Assembly (NCBI RefSeq): GCF_013694095.1
Contig: NZ_JACEFB010000013.1
Span: forward strand, 1 to 64,000
Source: Thermogemmata fonticola
GTDB lineage: Bacteria; Planctomycetota; Planctomycetia; Gemmatales; Gemmataceae
DNA length: 64,000 nt
Direction: 5' to 3'
The position numbers and the translations under genes were made by a program. Every line of letters starts with the position of its first letter. Position 1 is the stretch's first letter. The notes under the pieces are model-generated. The model searched no databases, had not been told where the DNA came from, and saw nothing but the letters and a program-made list of their open reading frames with translations. Of this stretch, positions 29,419 to 38,304 are shown piece by piece.

Positions 29419-30759
29419 ATGGTCGGTCCGTTGCGTGCTGTTGATGTCATTCGCAAAAAGCGGGATGGGGGAAAATTGACCCCTGAGGAAATCGCCTTTT
29501 TTGTCCAGGGGGCGGTTTCGGGAACGGGGTGGATGCCTTATCAGGTGTCCGCCCTGTTGATGGCCATCTACTTCCGGGGGATGGACCTGGAGGAAACCGC
29601 CTGCTTGACCCAGGCCATGGCCGCCTCTGGGCAGCGCTGGGACTGGTCGGACCTGCCGGGTCCGGTGGTGGACAAGCACAGTACCGGCGGCGTGGGTGAC
29701 AAAACTTCCCTGATCCTGGCTCCCCTGGCGGCGGCCTGTGGTGTGTATGTGCCCATGATGTCGGGGCGCGGCTTGGGCCATACGGGCGGAACCCTCGACA
29801 AACTGGAAGCAATCCCCGGTTTCCGGGTCGAGTGGGAGCCGGAGCAAATCCGCTCGATCCTGCGTGATGTGGGGCTAATCATGATGGGACCGACGGCGGC
29901 TATGGCACCCGCGGATCGCATCCTCTACGCCCTGCGCGACGTGACTGCCACGGTCGAAAGCATCCCGCTCATCACCGCCTCGATCCTGAGCAAAAAAATC
30001 GCGGAAGGGATTGCCGCTTTGGTTCTCGACGTCAAATGCGGCCGGGGAGCCTTCATGAAACATCGTCCGGATGCCGAGGCCCTGGCTCTGTCCTTGCAAC
30101 AGGTCGGCACAGCAGCGGGCTTGCGTCTCGTGACGCTTTTGACAGCGATGGATGCTCCCCTAGGCTGTTGCATCGGCAACGCCCTGGAGGTGAAGGAAGC
30201 CATCGAAACCCTCCAGGGCCGGGGACCGGAGGATATCACCGCCTTGTCCGTCCGATTGGCAGCCCATATGGTCCTTTTGGGTGGATTAGCCGACTCGCTG
30301 GCTCAAGCGGAGGCCAGGGTTCGCCAGGCCCTCCAAAGCGGCCAAGGGTTGGAGCGGTTCCGCCGCTGTGTGATGCAGCAAGGAGGCGATCCGCGCGTTC
30401 TAGACAGGCCGGAGCTTCTCCCCCAGGCTCCGCATGTGGAAGCCTGGCGTGCTCCGCGAGCCGGTTACGTGGCGGCGCTGCACGCCGATCGCCTGGGTCA
30501 AGCCTCTATGCTCCTCGGAGCGGGGCGTGCCCGTTTGGAGGACACGGTGGACCCGGCCGTCGGAATCGTCTGCCGCGTTCGCCCCGGCCAGAAGGTCTCC
30601 CCAGGAGAGTGCCTCCTGGAGGTCCATTATCGCCAGGACCAATCTCTGAAGGCGGCATTACCGCTCTTGGAACAAGCCGTTATACTGGAAGACGGTCCGC
30701 CGGCGGCCTTGCCCAATGAACCCTTGGTGCTGCACACTTGGGGAGCAGGGACGGCATGA
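29419..30759 (+). CDS. deoA: Thymidine/pyrimidine-nucleoside phosphorylase
   Basis: A 446-residue enzyme of nucleoside phosphorylase class II. The helical N-terminus (VDVIRKKRDGGKLTPEEIAFFV) is followed by the phosphate-binding VDKHSTGGVGDKTSLILAP and the signature SGRGLGHTGGTLDKLEAIPG. A pyrimidine-binding region (ALRDVTATVESIPLITASILSKK) and a C-terminal alpha/beta domain follow. It splits thymidine or uridine with phosphate into base and (deoxy)ribose-1-phosphate. cdd and upp follow on the same strand, making a pyrimidine-salvage run. Whether it prefers thymidine (DeoA) or several nucleosides (Pdp) cannot be told. Confidence 0.94.
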   Translation: MVGPLRAVDVIRKKRDGGKLTPEEIAFFVQGAVSGTGWMPYQVSALLMAIYFRGMDLEETACLTQAMAASGQRWDWSDLPGPVVDKHSTGGVGDKTSLILAPLAAACGVYVPMMSGRGLGHTGGTLDKLEAIPGFRVEWEPEQIRSILRDVGLIMMGPTAAMAPADRILYALRDVTATVESIPLITASILSKKIAEGIAALVLDVKCGRGAFMKHRPDAEALALSLQQVGTAAGLRLVTLLTAMDAPLGCCIGNALEVKEAIETLQGRGPEDITALSVRLAAHMVLLGGLADSLAQAEARVRQALQSGQGLERFRRCVMQQGGDPRVLDRPELLPQAPHVEAWRAPRAGYVAALHADRLGQASMLLGAGRARLEDTVDPAVGIVCRVRPGQKVSPGECLLEVHYRQDQSLKAALPLLEQAVILEDGPPAALPNEPLVLHTWGAGTA

Positions 30760-30818
30760 ATCGGAGGCATGAAACGCTCAGGGGTCCTAGCAGCGGATGA
30801 AGCGGCACATGAACCGCG

Positions 30819-30891
30819 GGAACGGACAGCTTCGCACCGCAGTTGAGCCGGGCCGGAACGGACAGTTTCACGCCGGTAGTTGAGCCGGGCC
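30819..30891. repeat. Two tandem copies of a 36/37-bp unit upstream of cdd
   Basis: Units at 30819-30854 and 30855-30891 both begin GGAACGGACAG and end AGTTGAGCCGGGCC, differing at a few middle positions. A third partial start (GGAACAGAG) follows. It lies between deoA and cdd and looks like a local duplication in untranslated DNA. Confidence 0.8.
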
Positions 30892-30918
30892 GGAACAGAG
30901 CCAGAGGAGAGATTGCCG

Positions 30919-31374
30919 ATGAAAATGGAGGCGGACCCCTTAGTCCAAGCCGCCTGGAGGGCCTGGGCCAACGCCTATGCGCCCTATTCCCACTTTGCGG
31001 TTGGCGCGGCGGTGGAGTGCGAGTCAGGACGCATCTTTGCCGGTTGCAATGTGGAAAACGCCAGTTACGGTTTAACTCTCTGCGCAGAGCGGAACGCCTT
31101 GGCTCAAGCTCTAGCCACGGGAGAGCGGCGCTTCCGCCGCCTGGCCGTTGTCACCGATACTTCCGTGCTTACCCCGCCCTGCGGTGCCTGCCGGCAGTGG
31201 CTTTGGGAGCTGGCCCCGGCTGCGGAGGTCATCTTGGTGAATCGCCAAGGAGTTTACCGAATACTTCCCGTGGCTGAGTTGTTGCCCCACGCCTTCGATG
31301 CCCGGCAACTGCGGACGCCCTCGCCTTCTCCGCCAGGGGAAAATGCAGGCGGCCCAACTTCGCCGGAATCCTGA
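30919..31374 (+). CDS. cdd: Cytidine deaminase
   Basis: About 151 residues from the ATG at 30919, chosen because GAGGAGAG lies seven bases upstream; an earlier in-frame start at 30880 falls inside repeat DNA. Zinc-deaminase motifs are complete: CAERNAL (ligand Cys and proton-shuttling Glu) and PPCGACRQ (two ligand Cys). AYAPYSHFAVGAAV and GCNVENASYG are typical of homotetrameric Cdd. It converts cytidine and deoxycytidine to uridine and deoxyuridine, feeding the phosphorylase encoded upstream. The Pro/Ser-rich tail is longer than usual. Confidence 0.95.
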   Translation: MKMEADPLVQAAWRAWANAYAPYSHFAVGAAVECESGRIFAGCNVENASYGLTLCAERNALAQALATGERRFRRLAVVTDTSVLTPPCGACRQWLWELAPAAEVILVNRQGVYRILPVAELLPHAFDARQLRTPSPSPPGENAGGPTSPES

Positions 31375-31397
31375 TTTCGACCCCATATGAGGAATGC

Positions 31398-32030
31398 ATG
31401 CCTATGGCTGCTCCCGTCCTTGTTCTGGACCATCCGCTGCTCCAGCATCATCTGGGTCAATTGCGCGCTGTGCAAACCGAGCCGCCGGCGTTCCGTGCTT
31501 TGGTCGCCATTTTGTCCCAAGCACTCTTCGTGGAAGCCACCCGTGATGTGCGCGCCGTCCCCGCAGAAGTCACAACACCGCTGGGAACCGCGCCGAGTTG
31601 CCAAGTCCAGGAACGATTGGCCTTTGTTCCGGTCCTGCGAGCTGGTTTAGGGATGGCGGAAGCCCTGCTGGACTTCTGGCCGAAGGCAAGCGTTTGGCAT
31701 CTGGGATTATACCGGGATCATGACACATTACAGCCCATCACCTATTACAACAAACTGCCGCCCCGTGTCGATGCGGACCTGGCCCTGGTCCTGGATCCGA
31801 TGCTTGCCACCGGCGGCAGTGCCATGGCGGCCATTGACATCCTCAAACGCCATCACGTCCGCCGGATCAAATACCTGGGTCTGATCGCCGCCCCGGAAGG
31901 GATCCGTGCCTTGCAAAAGGCCCACCCGGATGTTCCCTTGTATCTGATGGCTATCGACGATCACCTCAATGAGCACGGCTACATTGTGCCGGGCTTAGGG
32001 GATGCCGGCGACCGCCAGTTTGCCACGTGA
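31398..32030 (+). CDS. upp: Uracil phosphoribosyltransferase
   Basis: A 210-residue type I phosphoribosyltransferase. VPVLRAGLGMAEALLDFWP, the PRPP-binding VLDPMLATGGSAMAAI and the C-terminal uracil-binding GYIVPGLGDAGDRQF are all intact. It makes UMP from uracil and PRPP. It begins 23 bases after cdd, so the two are probably co-transcribed, and it completes a route from cytidine via uridine and uracil to UMP with cdd and the phosphorylase. Confidence 0.96.
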   Translation: MPMAAPVLVLDHPLLQHHLGQLRAVQTEPPAFRALVAILSQALFVEATRDVRAVPAEVTTPLGTAPSCQVQERLAFVPVLRAGLGMAEALLDFWPKASVWHLGLYRDHDTLQPITYYNKLPPRVDADLALVLDPMLATGGSAMAAIDILKRHHVRRIKYLGLIAAPEGIRALQKAHPDVPLYLMAIDDHLNEHGYIVPGLGDAGDRQFAT

Positions 32031-32151
32031 AGGTTGGCCCTGGTGAGCAGGGAACTCGAAAGAATCAGCCTTGGGCTGTCTTCGGATCGCTAGCGGGGCG
32101 GTCGAGAGGCGAGGTTGGAGAAGGGGATGAACTTTGAAGGTGGCGGACGGA

Positions 32152-32553
32152 TCATGATCGCCTGGAGCGCCCGCGAGAAGACGTGACGGGCGCCTCGCCG
32201 AAAGTTACCGCCTGCCCGGTGCGCGTGCAGATGAGGGTCACGGTGCCGTTGCGGTCGATGTTCAAATCCTCGCCCCGCAAGCCTTGCCAGGTGGCGAGAT
32301 ACTCCAGCGTGCCGTTCAGCGGCTTGTCATCCTGGCGTTTCTTTTCGACGCCCCCTTTCCACGCCAGCAGGGGCAATTCGCCTCGCTCCGCTTGGCTGGC
32401 CAATTCCGGTTCATCGCTCCGCTTCTGCCGTCCCCGTTCCCAGCACCAAATCAAGCCGCCATCCGGACCCAGCCACAGCTCCTCCCAACTGAGTCCCTCA
32501 CGAATCGGCTGGCGGATCGAACGCTGCACGTGCGACAGTCTCGAAGCTGTCAT
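32152..32553 (-). CDS. Conserved-looking hypothetical protein, 133 residues
   Basis: The start at 32553 has a strong SD (GGGAGAGG about nine bases upstream), although the frame stays open to 33114 through DNA that overlaps the AtuA-like gene. The protein begins MTASRLSHVQRSIRQPI and has two beta-rich stretches (LWLGPDGGLIWCWERG and GTVTLICTRTGQAVTFGE), ending in a basic tail. No signal peptide or membrane segment. I do not recognise the family. It is convergent with upp and divergent from the AtuA-like gene. Confidence 0.6.
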   Translation of the reverse strand: MTASRLSHVQRSIRQPIREGLSWEELWLGPDGGLIWCWERGRQKRSDEPELASQAERGELPLLAWKGGVEKKRQDDKPLNGTLEYLATWQGLRGEDLNIDRNGTVTLICTRTGQAVTFGEAPVTSSRGRSRRS

Positions 32554-32825
32554 TGATGGGAACCTCTCCCGGAGCCGTCGCCGGATTCTGCTCCCCTGGC
32601 ATCCACGCGAAGTAAGCGGCAGGAGCCGCGTTGGGGGCGGATCGCCCAGTGCCGGGAATACCTCCATCCTCTTATCCTGCCTGCGAAATTGTATGATACC
32701 CATGTCTCCGAAGGGGAGATAGGAGAAGGGGGGAGGAAAGCGGCACGAGCGGGGGTAGCTGATTGAGCGGGGGAAGCAGCGGGCGGGCCGATCCTTTCCA
32801 GCGGAAGCCAGAATCAGGAGCGTCC

Positions 32826-34187
32826 ATGAAGCGGATTCGCATCGGCAACGGCTGTGGTTTCTGGGGGGACAATCTGGATGCTCCCGCCCGCCTTGTGCGG
32901 GAGGGCCGATTGGATTATCTGACGCTGGAGTATCTGGCCGAACTGACGATGTCGATTCTGGCGATCCAGAAGCAAAAAAATCCGGCCCTGGGTTATGCCA
33001 CAGATTTTCTGGATGTGCTCCGTTCCCTGGCGCCTCTTTTGCGGCAGCAACCTCAGTTGAGGATTGTGACCAACGCGGGGGGAATGAATCCACACGGCTG
33101 CGCACACGCCGCACGGGACATTCTCCGGCAGCACGACTTGGACGATTGGCGCATAGCGGTCGTCCGTGGGGATGACCTGATGCCGCGGCTGGATGAATTG
33201 TTGGCAGAGGGGCACCTCTTGCACCATCTCGATACGGGCGAGCCGTTGACTACGCTCCGGGAGCGGGTGGTGAGCGCCAACGTCTATCTGGGGGCGAAAC
33301 CGATTGTGGAGGCGCTCAAACAAGGGGCGCGATTGGTGATCACGGGGCGGGTGGCGGATGTGTCGCTGACCGTGGGACCGGCAGTTTATGAGTTCGGCTG
33401 GGGATTCGGAGCGGCGGACCTGGATCGTTTGGCAGCGGCCACAGTCGCAGGCCATCTCATCGAATGCGGGGCGCAAGTCACCGGCGGGCTGTGGATCAAC
33501 GCGACGGAACAGACCCGGTTGGCCGAGGTGGGCTACCCCATCGCCGAGATAGCGGAAGATGGCACCTTTGTCATCACGAAACCGGCGGGCAGCGGCGGGG
33601 CCGTCAATTGGGAAACCGTCTCCGAACAACTGCTTTACGAAGTGGGCGACCCGCGAGCCTACTACACGCCGGATGTCGTGGCCGATTTCACCGCGGTAAC
33701 TCTGGAAGAGCGGGAACCGGATGTCGTGGCCCTTCGTGGAGCCTGTGGCGTGACCGTGACGGACACCTACAAAGTGTCGGTGGCTTACCGGGATGGTTAC
33801 ATGGCCGCCGGGACGCTGGTAATCGTTGGCCCTGATGCCATCTCTAAGGCCCGAATGTCGGGTCAGATTCTTCTGGAGCGTTTACGCCACGCCGGCTGGA
33901 CCTACGAGCGGAGTTACGTGGAAGTTTTGGGAGCAGGGGACGCGGTGCCCGGCGTCGGGGTCAGAAGCGGAGAGCCGCCAGAGGTGGTTCTGCGGGTCGC
34001 TGTTCATGACTCACGCCGGGAAGCGGTGGAGCGGTTCACCCGCGAGTTTGCCCCGCTGGTGACTTCCGGCTTCGCCGGGACGACGGGTTACACCACGGGC
34101 CGGCCTCCCGTGCGAGAAGTCCTGAGCTTCTGGCCCGCCCTCATCGCTAAATCGGCCGTGACCCCCCAAGTGGAGCTTCTGCCATGA
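32826..34187 (+). CDS. AtuA-family (DUF1446) large subunit
   Basis: About 453 residues from the ATG at 32826, with CAGGAGC a few bases upstream. The opening IRIGNGCGFWGDNLDAPARLV, then LDYLTLEYLAELTMSIL, TNAGGMNPHGCA and LVITGRVADVSLTVGPAVYEFGW match the acyclic terpene utilisation AtuA family. AtuA is required for citronellol/geraniol breakdown in Pseudomonas, but its reaction is unknown. The next gene overlaps by four bases (ATGA) and encodes the matching small domain, and an enoyl-CoA hydratase follows, so a role in branched acyl-CoA catabolism is likely. Confidence 0.88.
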   Translation: MKRIRIGNGCGFWGDNLDAPARLVREGRLDYLTLEYLAELTMSILAIQKQKNPALGYATDFLDVLRSLAPLLRQQPQLRIVTNAGGMNPHGCAHAARDILRQHDLDDWRIAVVRGDDLMPRLDELLAEGHLLHHLDTGEPLTTLRERVVSANVYLGAKPIVEALKQGARLVITGRVADVSLTVGPAVYEFGWGFGAADLDRLAAATVAGHLIECGAQVTGGLWINATEQTRLAEVGYPIAEIAEDGTFVITKPAGSGGAVNWETVSEQLLYEVGDPRAYYTPDVVADFTAVTLEEREPDVVALRGACGVTVTDTYKVSVAYRDGYMAAGTLVIVGPDAISKARMSGQILLERLRHAGWTYERSYVEVLGAGDAVPGVGVRSGEPPEVVLRVAVHDSRREAVERFTREFAPLVTSGFAGTTGYTTGRPPVREVLSFWPALIAKSAVTPQVELLP

Positions 34188-34591
34188 CAGCACCAGTCAC
34201 GCCCGCCGACCGCCCCCAGGTTCCCCGCCATTCGATCCACTTGGCCGACTTAGCGCACGCCCGCAGCGGGGACAAAGGCAATCATGCGAACATCGCCGTT
34301 TTGGCCTATACCGAGGAAGGGTATGCCTTCCTGCGCGAGTTTCTCACCGCCGAGCGGGTGGCTCAGTTCTTCGCATCCCTCCAGCCGAGCAAAGTCGAAC
34401 GCTACGAGGCCCCCAACGTGCGCGGCCTCAACTTTGTGCTCTACGATGTCCTCGATGGCGGAGCAAGCCGATCCCTGCGCTCCGATAGCCAGGGAAAAGC
34501 GCTCGCCGTGGCGCTCTTGCAGATGCCTTTGACGCTGCCCTCCCATGTGGACTTGGAACGCTGCCGCCGGCAAAACCGGGCGAACTCTTGA
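34184..34591 (+). CDS. AtuA-like ferredoxin-fold small protein
   Basis: A 135-residue protein whose core LADLAHARSGDKGNHANIAVLAY is the hallmark of the domain found at the C-terminus of some AtuA proteins. Here it is a separate gene overlapping the large subunit gene by four bases, which implies translational coupling and a complex. The later part PNVRGLNFVLYDVLDGG also fits. No cofactor ligands are evident. Confidence 0.85.
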   Translation: MTAPVTPADRPQVPRHSIHLADLAHARSGDKGNHANIAVLAYTEEGYAFLREFLTAERVAQFFASLQPSKVERYEAPNVRGLNFVLYDVLDGGASRSLRSDSQGKALAVALLQMPLTLPSHVDLERCRRQNRANS

Positions 34592-34756
34592 GGGTTTCCG
34601 CAATTGCTCTCTCAGCTTCCCGCAGTCGCTGCTGGATGCTGGAAACGTGCCGAGAGAACGATGGCCCGAACTGATCAAGGACTGCCTTTGCCGTCTCAGG
34701 TGTGGGGATGCAGGTTTGGCAAATCTGTCGGGAGCTATCGGCCAGGAGAGTGACGC

Positions 34757-35548
34757 ATGACGGGGGTAGTGCTTTACGAACTCCGGGGAGCCGCGGCGTG
34801 GATCACCCTCAATCGCCCGGACCGGCGCAACGCCCTGTCCCGCGAGTTGATCGAGGGCTTGGATCGGGCCGTGCGCCAGGCCGCCCAGGAGAGCAGGGTC
34901 CGCTGCGTGGTACTTACGGGAGCGGGATCGGCATTTTGTGCCGGGATGGACCTGGAGGAATTGCGCCAGTCCCTCAGTGCGGAAGCGGCCTTGATTTGGC
35001 AGGATGCGCAACGCTTAGCCGCTCTATATGACTTCCTCTACCGCCTGCCAAAGCCGACCATTGCCGCGGTCAACGGCCCTGCCGTGGCCGGTGGGGCGGG
35101 CCTGGTCAGTGTCTGCGATTTGGCCGTGGCGGTGGCCTCCGCCCGGTTCGGTTATCCCGAAGTCCGCCGGGGCCTGGTAGCGGCGATGGTCATGCCGCAT
35201 CTTCTCCGTCATGTGGGGGAACGGGCGGCCCGCTGGCTCCTCTTGACCGGCGAACTCCTCGACGCCAGGGAGGCTTTTCGCATCGGCCTGATCAACGCCG
35301 TCGCCGAGGACCTCCCCCAGCTCTTCCAGACCGTCGAAGAGTGGATCGGCTATCTCATCCAGGGGGGACCGGAAGCCCTGGCGCGAACCAAAGAACTGCT
35401 GGCCCGGTGTACTCCCCAGGCTCTGCCGGTGGAGGAGCTGGCCCGCGGCAGTGCCGAACCGCGGCTCGGAGAAGAATGCCGGCAGGGTTTGGCCGCCTTC
35501 TTCGAGAAACGGTTACCCCCCTGGGCCGTGCCGTCGGACGCCGGGTGA
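34757..35548 (+). CDS. Enoyl-CoA hydratase/isomerase family protein
   Basis: A 263-residue crotonase. ITLNRPDRRNALSRELI starts the fold, GSAFCAGMDLEEL forms the first oxyanion-hole strand and AAVNGPAVAGGAGLVSVCDLAVA the second. FGYPEVRRGLVAAMV contains the usual catalytic Glu position. AGGAG lies eight bases upstream of the ATG. With the AtuA pair immediately upstream it may hydrate a branched enoyl-CoA (for example methylglutaconyl- or isohexenylglutaconyl-CoA), but substrate specificity cannot be read from the sequence. Confidence 0.92.
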   Translation: MTGVVLYELRGAAAWITLNRPDRRNALSRELIEGLDRAVRQAAQESRVRCVVLTGAGSAFCAGMDLEELRQSLSAEAALIWQDAQRLAALYDFLYRLPKPTIAAVNGPAVAGGAGLVSVCDLAVAVASARFGYPEVRRGLVAAMVMPHLLRHVGERAARWLLLTGELLDAREAFRIGLINAVAEDLPQLFQTVEEWIGYLIQGGPEALARTKELLARCTPQALPVEELARGSAEPRLGEECRQGLAAFFEKRLPPWAVPSDAG

Positions 35549-35677
35549 TTCCTTGCGGGTAGCTTCTCGGCATGCTATTTCTGGGGTCCAGGGGGGCGGT
35601 AGCCGGTAGCCGGGTACAACTTTTCCACGGGGAACCCCCAGCGGCGAGAGCAAACGGCGGCCAACGATGGAAGACAC

Positions 35678-36328
35678 ATGAGCAAACCATTGTTCATTTC
35701 TCTGGACGGGATCGATGGAACCGGCAAAACGACCCAGCTCCAGCGGCTGGCGCAATGGCTGCGGGAGCAGCATGTCCCGGTGGTGACCAGCGCAGACCCC
35801 GGCGGCACCCTCCTGGGAGAGGAACTGCGAAGGCTATTATTGCACCGCTCGGATTTAAGCTTGACGCCCGTGGCGGAAGCTCTGCTCTTCATGGCGGCCC
35901 GCGCGCAGTTGGTCGTAGAAGTCATCCGTCCCGCCTTGAGCGCCGGCCAGTGCGTCCTGTGTGACCGCTTCCTCTTGGCCAATGTGGTCTATCAGGGATA
36001 TGCGGGAGGGCTAGACCCGGAGGAACTCTGGCGGATCGGCCGTTGGTCCGCTTCGGGTGTCGAGCCAGACTTGACCCTCGTGCTGGACCTGGAAGATGTA
36101 TCCCTAGCCCGGCGGCGGAAAGGCCGCTTTCCCCCCGGTGATCGCTTTGAGCAACGGGATGAAGACTATCAGCGGCAGCTTCGCGACGGTTTCCGCCGGG
36201 AAGCCCAACGCCTGCCGCAACGCATTGCCTTGGTGCCGGCCGACGGGGATGTCGAAGAGGTGCAGCGACATTTGCGGAAACTCCTTCTTCCCTTGTTCCA
36301 CACACACGGTTGGAATCTCACCGCTTAA
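35678..36328 (+). CDS. tmk: Thymidylate kinase
   Basis: A 216-residue P-loop kinase. The Walker A reads GIDGTGKTTQ at about residues 11-20. SADPGGTLLGEELR is the dTMP-side DPG loop, CDRFLLANVVYQGYAGG holds the DR motif, and RFEQRDEDYQ lies in the lid/C-terminal region. It phosphorylates dTMP to dTDP. The usual glutamate before the P-loop (EGxDG) is Asp here (LDGIDG). Confidence 0.92.
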   Translation: MSKPLFISLDGIDGTGKTTQLQRLAQWLREQHVPVVTSADPGGTLLGEELRRLLLHRSDLSLTPVAEALLFMAARAQLVVEVIRPALSAGQCVLCDRFLLANVVYQGYAGGLDPEELWRIGRWSASGVEPDLTLVLDLEDVSLARRRKGRFPPGDRFEQRDEDYQRQLRDGFRREAQRLPQRIALVPADGDVEEVQRHLRKLLLPLFHTHGWNLTA

Positions 36329-36406
36329 TTCTGCCGCCGCTTATTCGGACTCCATACCCGCGCCTGTTTGAGAGGAGGGCGATCAGGAGGACAGGTCAGG
36401 TGGGGA

Positions 36407-37807
36407 TCAGTATGCGTGCTTTTGCCGTCCGAAGAGCATCCGCCAGATGGTGAGGAAGAGGATGCGCAGATCAAAGAGCGGGTTCCAGTGGGTGATGTAG
36501 TACAGGTCGAATTGCACCCGCCGGCGCAGGGAGGAGTTGCCGCGCCAGCCGTTGATTTGGGCCCAACCAGTCATGCCGGCTTTGACCGCGTGCCGGGCCA
36601 TGTAGTTCGGGATGGTTTTCTGGAACTGCTGCACGAAGACGGGCCGTTCCGGACGCGGGCCGACGAGGCTCATGTCGCCCCGAAGGACGTTGAACAGTTG
36701 CGGCAATTCGTCCAGGTTGGTGGCGCGGAGGAAGGCCCCCAAGCGGGTGCGGCGCGGGTCGTTGGGCCGGGTCATCTGGGGGCCGTCTTTTTCTGCATCG
36801 ACATGCATCGTGCGGAACTTGAGCATCTGGAAGGGCCGCCCGTTGAGGCCGCAGCGCTCCTGGCGATAGAGCACCGGACCCGGACTCGTGATCTTAATGA
36901 GCAAGGCTATCACCGCCATGAGCGGAGCTAACAAAATGATGGCAATTAGGGATAAAACGATATCCATCGAACGCTTGATGACAATGTTAAGTCCATAATG
37001 TGGATTCTCGCGCAAGCTGATGATGGTCATGCCATGGAGATGGGTTGTATGAAAAGACAAACTCGCGAATTCCGGAATATCGGCCACCAGTTGGACATCG
37101 ACGGTGGTTTGTCCGAGTAGGGCAAAGACGCGGCGGGCATCGCCGTAGCGGTTGAGAGGCAAAGCGACAAAGACATGTTCAATGTGGTGCTGGTGGACAA
37201 GTTCCGGCAACTGGGCGATGGCTCCGAGAATCGGCAAGTCAGTCGTTTTGCGCCAGGGTTCATCTTCGACATAGCCGACCGGCTGAATCCCGGACCAGGG
37301 CACGGCACGCAGGGTGGCTACGGTGCGCCGGGCTAGCCGTCCTGAACCGACGATGAGGGCGTGGCTTTGGTTGACGCCCCGCGCGCGCAGCGTTCGCACC
37401 GCCATCCAGGACAGCCGCCGCAGGATCAGGAGGGACAGGCCTGATTGTGCCACGAAAACGGCCATGGCCAGACGGGATTCGTAATGGTGCCGCTGGGCGA
37501 AGCTGGCCGCCATGACCGCTAAGGCCATCAGAGCGACACCGCGGCCCACGGCCAAAATTTCCTCACGGAACCGCCAGAGCCGGTGCACATCGTACATCCC
37601 GGCGAACTTGTAAGCGACTGCTGCCAAAAGAACGATCAGCGGCAGGGATTGCCAATAGAGAGCGGCGTCGGGCGTGGGTTGATCCGAGGGGGCAAGCCAA
37701 CCGCTCTCAAAACGGAGCCAGTAGGAAGCCAACCAGGCCGCTGCGGTGGCAAGCAGATCCCAAAACCCGAACCAGAAAGCCAGCTCTTGTCGTGTCCGTC
37801 GTACCAT
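36407..37807 (-). CDS. Undecaprenyl-phosphate sugar-phosphate transferase (WcaJ-like)
   Basis: About 466 residues from the ATG at 37807. Four N-terminal membrane helices (about 10-120) precede a Rossmann-like CoA-binding-type domain ([14 protein letters not shown]). The C-terminal bacterial sugar-transferase domain begins [20 protein letters not shown], then [47 protein letters not shown] and [14 protein letters not shown]. It transfers hexose-1-phosphate to undecaprenyl phosphate, starting exopolysaccharide or O-antigen-like repeat units at the inner membrane. No other glycan genes flank it. The stretch upstream to 37873 in the same frame is not protein-like. Confidence 0.93.
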   Translation of the reverse strand: MVRRTRQELAFWFGFWDLLATAAAWLASYWLRFESGWLAPSDQPTPDAALYWQSLPLIVLLAAVAYKFAGMYDVHRLWRFREEILAVGRGVALMALAVMAASFAQRHHYESRLAMAVFVAQSGLSLLILRRLSWMAVRTLRARGVNQSHALIVGSGRLARRTVATLRAVPWSGIQPVGYVEDEPWRKTTDLPILGAIAQLPELVHQHHIEHVFVALPLNRYGDARRVFALLGQTTVDVQLVADIPEFASLSFHTTHLHGMTIISLRENPHYGLNIVIKRSMDIVLSLIAIILLAPLMAVIALLIKITSPGPVLYRQERCGLNGRPFQMLKFRTMHVDAEKDGPQMTRPNDPRRTRLGAFLRATNLDELPQLFNVLRGDMSLVGPRPERPVFVQQFQKTIPNYMARHAVKAGMTGWAQINGWRGNSSLRRRVQFDLYYITHWNPLFDLRILFLTIWRMLFGRQKHAY

Positions 37808-37980
37808 GATTGCAGACCTGCTTGCGGTCCCTTCCGGCGGCGGACAGTAACATGAAGGCGTCCAAATAGTCAAGAGCAGCCTTGGGACTGCGAGCTGCGA
37901 TTCAGGCTTTTTCCTAACAGAATGATGGCTTGGTTTAGGTCAACGACGGGACCGAATGCGACTTGGCTCCCCGCCCGGCT

Positions 37981-37986
37981 TATAAT
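37981..37986 (+). promoter_or_regulatory. Candidate -10 box upstream of the 61-residue protein gene
   Basis: A perfect TATAAT followed by a T-run lies 95 bases before the small gene at 38081. No good -35 is present at the right distance, so this is only a candidate. Confidence 0.4.
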
Positions 37987-38080
37987 TTTTCCAGGAGCCT
38001 CACGGACCGTGGACATTCCCGGATTGGGCCGTCCAATCATCCGCTGGCCGCCGTCATGACTACCATGAGGGGTAACACGT

Positions 38081-38266
38081 ATGCTCAATGCCGATCAACT
38101 ATTGGCGCGGTTGTATGCCTTGCGTAAAGAGTACGAGGATGATCCAGAGGACCCGACATATCAAGCCTTGCATCACGCGTTTATGTTCATTTCGTACCAC
38201 ATGTCCCAGTTCAAGGAATATGTGCAACAGCAGGCGGCGCAGGAACAGGAACAGAAGGAGGAATGA
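38081..38266 (+). CDS. Small conserved-looking acidic protein, 61 residues
   Basis: The protein (LNADQLLARLYALRKEYEDDPEDPTYQ...) is mostly helical, acidic at the C-terminus (QQQAAQEQEQKEE) and lacks a signal or membrane segment. GAGGGG lies about nine bases upstream of the ATG. I cannot assign a function. It is divergent from the sugar-transferase gene and convergent with the lipoprotein gene. Confidence 0.68.
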   Translation: MLNADQLLARLYALRKEYEDDPEDPTYQALHHAFMFISYHMSQFKEYVQQQAAQEQEQKEE

Positions 38267-38304
38267 GCCGCATTCTCTTGGCCCGCTATCGCCAGACTCC
38301 TGAA

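Noticed and set aside
32554-33114. N-terminal extension of the 133-residue hypothetical protein
   Set aside because: It overlaps the AtuA-like gene on the other strand, and a strong SD precedes the ATG at 32553.
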